Assembly: GCA_950097015.1 (NCBI GenBank)
Contig: CATNEN010000008.1
Coordinates: forward strand, 248,001-312,000
Direction of reading: 5' to 3'
Origin: Macrostomum hystrix
Lineage: Eukaryota > Platyhelminthes > Macrostomidae
DNA length: 64,000 nucleotides
A program made the position numbers and the translations under genes. Below, in pieces: positions 58,392 through 64,000 of the stretch. The notes beneath the pieces were generated by a model that saw nothing but the letters and a program-made list of their open reading frames with translations, was not told where the DNA came from and did no database searches. Numbering within the stretch: the stretch's first letter is position 1; every line of letters begins with the position of its first letter.

Positions 58392-59507
58392 TCAGTAGAC
58401 CTTGACGAACTTCTCCCAGCTGCCGCTCTTCTCGATGGCGTCGCCGACGCTGGCATCGGCGAAGTCTATCATGCGGCAGCGAGCCTCGGCCCGGTTGAAC
58501 AGAGCCGCCCGGCACTCCCACCGGGCAGCGCACAGGCGAACGCAGAGCAGCCTTCGATGCACCGACTGCAGCTCCGTGTAGCAGTAGTAGGGCGTGATGT
58601 CGCCCAGCTGCAGGAAGCTGGCTCGACGGAAGGTGCCGCTGTTCGGCGTCGCTACGGGCTGGCAAACGAAGCCCACAAATGAGTTGTTTCGAAAGTCGCA
58701 CAGGAAACCGCTCAATAAAGCCAGCATGTCATCCGAGCTGCCCCAGTTATTGGGCATTTCTGCTCCCCAGTCCGACTTCGAGGCGATGAACTCGCTTCCG
58801 TTCGCCATGCGCCAGCCGATTCTACAGTGAGTTGCCATGCGGAAATACAGTTTAGTCATCTTTAGGACTACCTTGGTTTGCCCTTGCTTAGCTGTACTTC
58901 TTCGAGTCTTGAATTGAATTCACACTTTTTGCAGCTAGGCTCTCAGAACATTGGGTGTCCGACTCATGTCGAAAGTCGGACACCTGGTTGTATGTGTCGC
59001 AATGTTGGACCCTGTAAAACGCTTTAAATTTAACTCACCTTTCATGGATTTTTCGGGACGATTGTAACTAAACTTCTAACTAAGCACTCTTACCTGGTAC
59101 GCTTCAAAGGCTTCCTTAACTTAGAAAATCTAGCGTAGAGCCGCCAAGCAATAGGTTACCGACAAGTATATATAAAAGGCAGCAGTTGCGAATTAGCAAA
59201 TGAACAGATCAGCCATGTCTGACCTGCTAGTCATCCGCTCCTCCAGCATGTCGGTGACACCGACCCACAGAAAGACGGAGCTTGTTGAATAGGACGCAGC
59301 AGCCCGAATGGCGGACGGCTCCATCGCCAGCTCGCCGCGAGCCTCCTGGCACAGTCGGGCTGCCTGGCACCAGCTGACTGCGGCTGTGGCATTCACGAGC
59401 AGGCAGAAGCCGGACACGGACTGGAAGGGCGGCTGGCAGGACTGCAGGCTGTGCGGACAGGCGAGCAGCAGCGAAAGTCCGAGAAAGATTCTGATCGGCG
59501 CCGACAT
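58392..59507 (-). CDS. Secreted C-type-lectin-like + PAN-like protein (lectin copy 5, intact)
   Basis: Exon 1 59507-59224 (284 nt) and exon 2 58821-58392 (430 nt) join at AG|A to 237 aa. Signal peptide MSAPIRIFLGLSLLLAC; CTLD with CQPPFQSVSGFCLLVNAT, WCQAARLCQEARGELAM, FLWVGVTDMLEER, GWRMANGSEFIASKSDW, MPNN and FVCQPV; PAN-like tail LCVRLCAARWECRAALFN, RCRMIDF, ending KFVKVY. Its own variable stretch around the junction is KSDWGAEMPNNWG and LSGFLCDFRNNSFV. It is arranged head to head with copy 6, with 1.1 kb between the start codons. MPN replaces the EPN/QPD triplet, so the calcium-site caveat of copy 2 applies. Confidence 0.87.
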
Positions 59508-60622
59508 CCACTGTGTTTGTCTTTACGCTTTGTCCTTTGCCTGTAGAAGCGAAATTTATTGTTCCATCTTTGCCAAGTCTTTCTTCGACGAGATGGAAAT
59601 TTGATCTGAGTTTTGCTGCTTTATTTTGCATTTGCATTTTATAGTCTTTGTCAGCCAATGAGAGTGCGCTGGCCATCGTGTTTCTTTGGTTTGGACCATC
59701 AATCCTTTGTAGACTTTAATGAATATCACATTATTGCCAAGTTGGGCAGTGGCGCAGTGAAGCTAGCCTCCATTATGCGCACAGCCCCGTGAGAAGAACC
59801 TAAAGAGAACTCTAAAGTAGTAGACGCCAATGTAAACTGTATTAGATAGGTAACAATACCTGTGACAGAGCATTCCACTCAGCACGAAACACGAAGGCCC
59901 CTCAGTCATTTGTATTGAGTCATGCGAATTATGACGAAAGCTAGCCTCTTGAAGGCCTCTTCCTCCAGGGCCAGGTACCTGGGAAGCATCGCAGACGATT
60001 GCTCCGATTTGAGCCAAATCAAAGATGGGAATTATCCGCCACTGCATCAATGCTCTTTAGACAACCTTATAGAACTTGTTCTGCAATTTCTGTACTCAGG
60101 AATACAAAAATAGGATGCTAAAGCATATATACTACTGGAAATAGTGTGCAACGACGTTGTTTTAGTGTGAATTATTTGATTTTGAAAATTTCTTAAGAAA
60201 TTGCGACAGGACGACTAAGCGGTTACGGTTGGAAATATAAATCTGAAAACGGAACCCAATGATATTCAGCAAGCACGGCCCAAAACATGACACAATGCAT
60301 GATACACTATACACAATGCATTCGAAACAGAAATATAACATGTGTTTCGTGAATTCTATTTATCGCTAGCATATTTCTCAAAATTGACAACCCGACCTCA
60401 ATTGGTGTGAATCCATTAAAACCAAAGGCACAGCAAAAACTACCTGCACAAACGGCCAGCAAATGAAAGGCACAGAGGGGACAGAAGTCATTTCAGTTCT
60501 ATTGGCTGGCTCAGCAGAGGACTGAAGAGGCTAGGCTAGGCAATCATAAGCATGCAAGTTTCAATAAATTCGACTCATTGCGGGGCCATCAGTTCAAGCA
60601 CCTGGGATTTGCTGCAGAAAAA
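59508..60622. other. Shared 5' region of divergent lectin copies 5 and 6
   Basis: No gene recognised; presumably holds both promoters. A minus frame 59763-60050 and plus frame 59922-60113 are unrecognised. Confidence 0.4.
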
Positions 60623-61855
60623 ATGTCAGCGCCGATGGCCGTCCTCCTGGCGGTGCTGAGCCTCCTCGCTTGTCTGCACAGCCTGCAGTCCTGCCAGCCG
60701 CCCTTCCAGTCCGTGTCCGGCCTCTGCCTGCTCGTGAACACCACAGCCGCAGTCAGCTGGTGCCAGGCAGCCCGTCTGTGCCAGGAGGCTCGCGGCGAGC
60801 TGGCGATGGAGCCGGCTGCCATTCGGGCTGCTGCGCCCTATTCAACAAGCTCCGTCTTGCTGTGGGTCGGTGTCACCGACATGCTGGAGGAACGGACGAC
60901 CAGCAGGTTTGACGTCGCTGATCTGTTCTTTGGCTGATTCGCTACTGAAATAGCTGAACCTCAGCGCAGTAAATGTTAATCAGCAGTTTTAATAGCAAAT
61001 AAAGCTTTTCAATTGTCGCGACTTCCTTGCATTTTGCCCTGGTTCTCCTGATCTCAGTGTGCTGGATCCTTGTTCTGATCAGAATTTCGTGTTGCACCTG
61101 CTAATCTTCTCTAGTTTTGTGAGTTGTTAAAAAAGACTCAAAAGCAGCACTATTAGCTATGCTTTTAACTTTCAGAGCATAGAGTCGATACTACATGTTA
61201 ATGTACTTGAGTACATTATAAACACTCAATTGAATCGTGAGTGTTTTAGTTGTCATTGCTAATTCTCATTTCGCAATTTTATAAGAATGAATGACAGATT
61301 TAGAACGCAAACGCTTTTTGCTTGAGTCTGAAGAGTGACTGGCCAAGTTCCCATGGCGGTGTAAATCCACATTCAACACTCCTAACACTGAATTAAGCTT
61401 GACTTCAACGTCTACATGTCATCAGGAAAGGCTGGCGCATGACCAACGGGAGCCAGTTCGTGGTCCTGGACACCGACTGGTCAGTGAACTCGCCAAACAA
61501 TGCGGACAGCTCCGATGACATGCTGGCTTTTAACATCAACGGACTATTAGATTTTAGGAGTATCAGTCTGTGTGGCTTCGTCTGCCAGCCCGTGGCGACG
61601 CCGAACAGCGGCACCTTCCGTCGAGCCAGCTTCCTGCAGCTGGGCGACATCACGCCCTACTACTGCTACACGGAGCTGCAGTCGGTGCAGCCCAAGCTGC
61701 TCTGCGTTCGCCTGTGCGCTGCCCGCTGGGAGTGCCGGGCGGCTCTGTTCAACCGGGCCGAGGCTCGCTGCCGCATGCTGGACTTCACCGATGCCAGCGT
61801 CGGCGACGCCATCGAGAAGAGCGGCGCCTGGGAGAAGTTCGTCAAGGTCTACTGA
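60623..61855 (+). CDS. Secreted C-type-lectin-like + PAN-like protein (lectin copy 6, intact)
   Basis: Exon 1 60623-60906 (284 nt; ATG chosen by alignment with MSAP starts of the other copies, though an in-frame ATG lies at 60578) and exon 2 61426-61855 (430 nt; acceptor ATCAG) give 237 aa. Signal peptide APMAVLLAVLSLLAC, then SCQPPFQSVSGLCLLVN, LLWVGVTDMLEERTTSR, GWRMTNGSQFVVLDTDW, SPNN and GFVCQPV, and the PAN-like tail ending KFVKVY. Its variable stretch is LDTDWSVNSPNN and AFNINGLLDFRSISLC. The 3' part of exon 2 is nearly base-identical to copies 2-5, including silent positions. Copy 7 shares the SVNSPNNADS variant, so copies 6 and 7 are sisters. Confidence 0.87.
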
Positions 61856-62460
61856 GCTCATTGTATAGGATAGTCAAATACTGCTAGGAAGCAGCACTGA
61901 GCAGTCCTACAATATTTGTCACAGCTTACTAATCAAACGGTACCACCTATGAGCCTATGCCATAAGAATGATAGACACGGTGTTAACTAGTTCGCGTGGA
62001 GACGATGACCATGTCTATTTCACTGCACAAATCAGAAGTGTTCGTTTTTTCAAGCAGCATAAAGAAATATAAATTTCAATACCTTTTTGCACATTTTCGC
62101 ACGCACACAAACTGTTCTTTTTTAGATAGAATGCATTAACAATTGTCTGTCTGGGTAAAAAGGATTGGGGAAGAGTTGTGTTACAGTATGATGGCGTTGT
62201 CCTTAGGTCAAAGATTGCCAATCAAAATAATTTTAGAGCGAGCGGGTGCAATCAGTCACTAAGTCAATCAAAACAGTTAATAGCAACTTCTCACGGCCGT
62301 CCTGTCGTCATCGCGTTAACAAAAATGATACAGAGCCCTGACAATCCATGCTGAGAGATTTGAGGCTTATAAAACATAAAAAACCCTCTTAATTCGAAAC
62401 AAGAAACTATTTGATAGTTTTATCATCGGTGCGGGGGGGGTCGGGATGCCGCAGTTCAAA
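61856..62460. other. Spacer between lectin copies 6 and 7
   Basis: AT-rich, no gene. A G run (gggggggg near 62433) sits 25 bp before the copy 7 ATG. Confidence 0.35.
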
Positions 62461-64000
62461 ATGTCGGCACCGATCGCGGCTCTAATTTCCGTGCTGAGCC
62501 TGCTCGCCTGTCCGCACAGCCTGCAGTCCTGCCAGCCGCCCTTCCAGTCCGTGTCCGGCTTCTGCCTGCTCGTGAACACCACAGCCGCAGTCCACTGGTG
62601 CCAGGCAGCCGGTCTGTGCCTGGAGGCTCGCCGCGAGCTGGCGATGGAGCCGGCCGCCATTCGGGCTGCTGCGCCCTTAGCAACAAACACCGCGATCCTG
62701 CTTTTAGCGTCATCGTCATGATCGGCGTCACCGACATGCTGGAGGAGCGGAACGTAGACAGGTCAGCTGACAGGTCAGCTGTCAGCTGAAAAACAAATCA
62801 CGGAAGGGATTGCAGAACTGCTAGAATTTTATTACCTCATTAGGCTTGCATGGAACGTCAATAAAAACATGACATATTCACTTTGGAATTGTGAAGCTGA
62901 AGCCTGGGCGTCCAGTTAGTTTTGACTAGTTGTAGCTAGTTATCTTCGCCGTTAAGAGCGAATTAGCTGCTCAAGGCAAGCAAAACACGATATCAAAAAA
63001 AGTTAAATTTCTGTTTTCTTCTAGCCGGCGTCAATCAGGAGTTTCAGTGCCTTTTTACAGTGGGACTACGAAGCCATATTTCGCCTGTTTTTATACCAAG
63101 GAGGGATTTTTCCCTGTCCGAAAAAATGCGAAACATTTTTGGCAGCGCCTGAATGCCAACAGCGTTTGGGTGGTGACTGATTGGTTGACAGACTAGGCGA
63201 TGGTGTCCTGTGAGCTGCGCCTAATATTTAGGCTTGGTCAGTGAAATTGGAGAAATTCGCGTCAGGGTGTCCATATTGGCCTAATTTCACCTGTTGTAGC
63301 CCTAAAGGTCGGTGACCACCGAAGACGGAGATGATGCAGGCACATTCGGGTGACATGCTGATGAATTTTGAAGGCCTGGCAAGGCCGCACTGAGGCGCAG
63401 CGCTAATTCTTGTATAGGGGTGTGCGAAATACACTAGCGCTTAAGGGAAAAATCAGACCTTCGGCCAGAACCATTGAATATCTCGACGGTCTGAAGAGCT
63501 GGCGACTTGTTTCTTGAGTTTCGTGAAATGTGTCGAGTTGATGACCGGGCCTTTCAGTTTTATGAGACGAAAAATGACGGATTTAATGATAATCACTGAT
63601 TGAGCGAATTTTCGCTTTTAAACCATGTTTCATTGTTCGTCCGAGTACGTTAGTATTCAAATATTTTCTAAATTTTACTATTAAATATTGATTAAAATGC
63701 AAACGAATTATTCCGCTAACAGGCGTCAAAGCCTCAATCAATCGATTTTTGAGCTTGGAGTAAGGAGGTTTTAGTTTTTAAAATCTTTCCACAAACGACA
63801 GAATTCAATTACGCAGACGTCAATAAAAAACAGTTTCAAGTCTTAAAGTGACTCATTCTTTTTTATTAACCTTGAACTAAAAGCAAATTGTTCATTTTGC
63901 GACTTACAAACAGAACCGGCTGGCGAATGGCCAACTGAAGCCAGTTCGTGGTCCCTGACACCGACTGGTCAGTGAACTCGCCAAACAATGCGGACAGCTC
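62461..64000 (+). pseudogene. CTLD-PAN lectin copy 7, broken and cut by the window edge
   Basis: Exon 1 62461-62761 is 301 nt against 284; a net 17-nt insertion near 62700 shifts the frame between AAPLATNTAIL and IGVTDMLEERNVDR. The donor AG|GTCAGC is kept. Exon 2 starts at 63914 and reads RTGWRMAN then TGA in place of the Gly codon, then SQFVVPDTDWSVNSPNNADS; the remainder is outside the window. The intron contains dispersed repeat R1. Confidence 0.82.
63191..63525 (+). repeat. Dispersed repeat R1, copy 3
   Basis: Colinear with 1-403 through GATGATGCAGGCACAT, GAAGGCCTGGCAAGGCCGCA and ATTGAATATCTCGACG. It lies in the intron of lectin copy 7. Confidence 0.8.

Overview
This is a eukaryotic (animal) window. 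Genes are spliced with GT-AG introns, exons are GC-rich against AT-rich introns, and tRNA-derived SINEs, Tc1/mariner, hAT and non-LTR elements are present. The genes include TEAD and the ciliary protein calaxin, so the organism is a bilaterian with motile cilia. The heavy minisatellite and transposon load would suit a spiralian such as a free-living flatworm, but that is a guess; nothing in the window fixes the taxon.

Left part (1-31 kb): single-copy host genes separated by minisatellites. A single-exon gene with an N-terminal RASSF (RASSF9/10-like) Ras-association domain lies at 1079-2203. A complete four-exon TEAD/Scalloped transcription factor (455 aa, phases reconstructed) spans 13918-18309. 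The last two exons of a Q-rich HMG-box protein lie at 21317-23455. A small unrecognised acidic protein lies at 26956-27351. A complete seven-exon calaxin (EFCAB1/CLXN, 216 aa, minus strand) spans 28383-30893. Between them are at least ten unrelated tandem arrays with monomers of 4 to 34 bp, a hAT-type non-autonomous element with an exact 8-bp target duplication, and two tRNA-derived SINE families, one inserted inside the other in a calaxin intron.

Right part (32-64 kb): a cluster of at least seven copies, plus one fragment, of a two-exon gene for a secreted protein. It has a signal peptide, a C-type-lectin-like domain and a C-terminal cysteine-rich PAN/apple-like tail. Three copies are intact (34565-35527 minus, 58392-59507 minus, 60623-61855 plus). 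The others carry independent lesions. Part of exon 1 and the 3' part of exon 2 are almost identical between copies, while the segment around the splice junction, which should form the CTLD long-loop region, differs. This looks like gene conversion plus local diversification.

Mobile DNA has invaded the cluster. It includes an apparently intact 1447-bp Tc1 element with a 344-aa DD34E transposase and a decayed sister 380 bp away. It also includes a 6.2-kb non-LTR retrotransposon with APE endonuclease, RT and RNase H and a 5' region of five 97-bp tandem monomers, two further non-LTR fragments and a mariner relic. A Crypton-derived tyrosine-recombinase gene with an intron and an open frame lies at 36944-37980. 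From 38.1 to 43.0 kb an 11-mer (CCATAGACAAA) recurs seven times, inside the Tc1 ends, in hairpin elements and in unique DNA.
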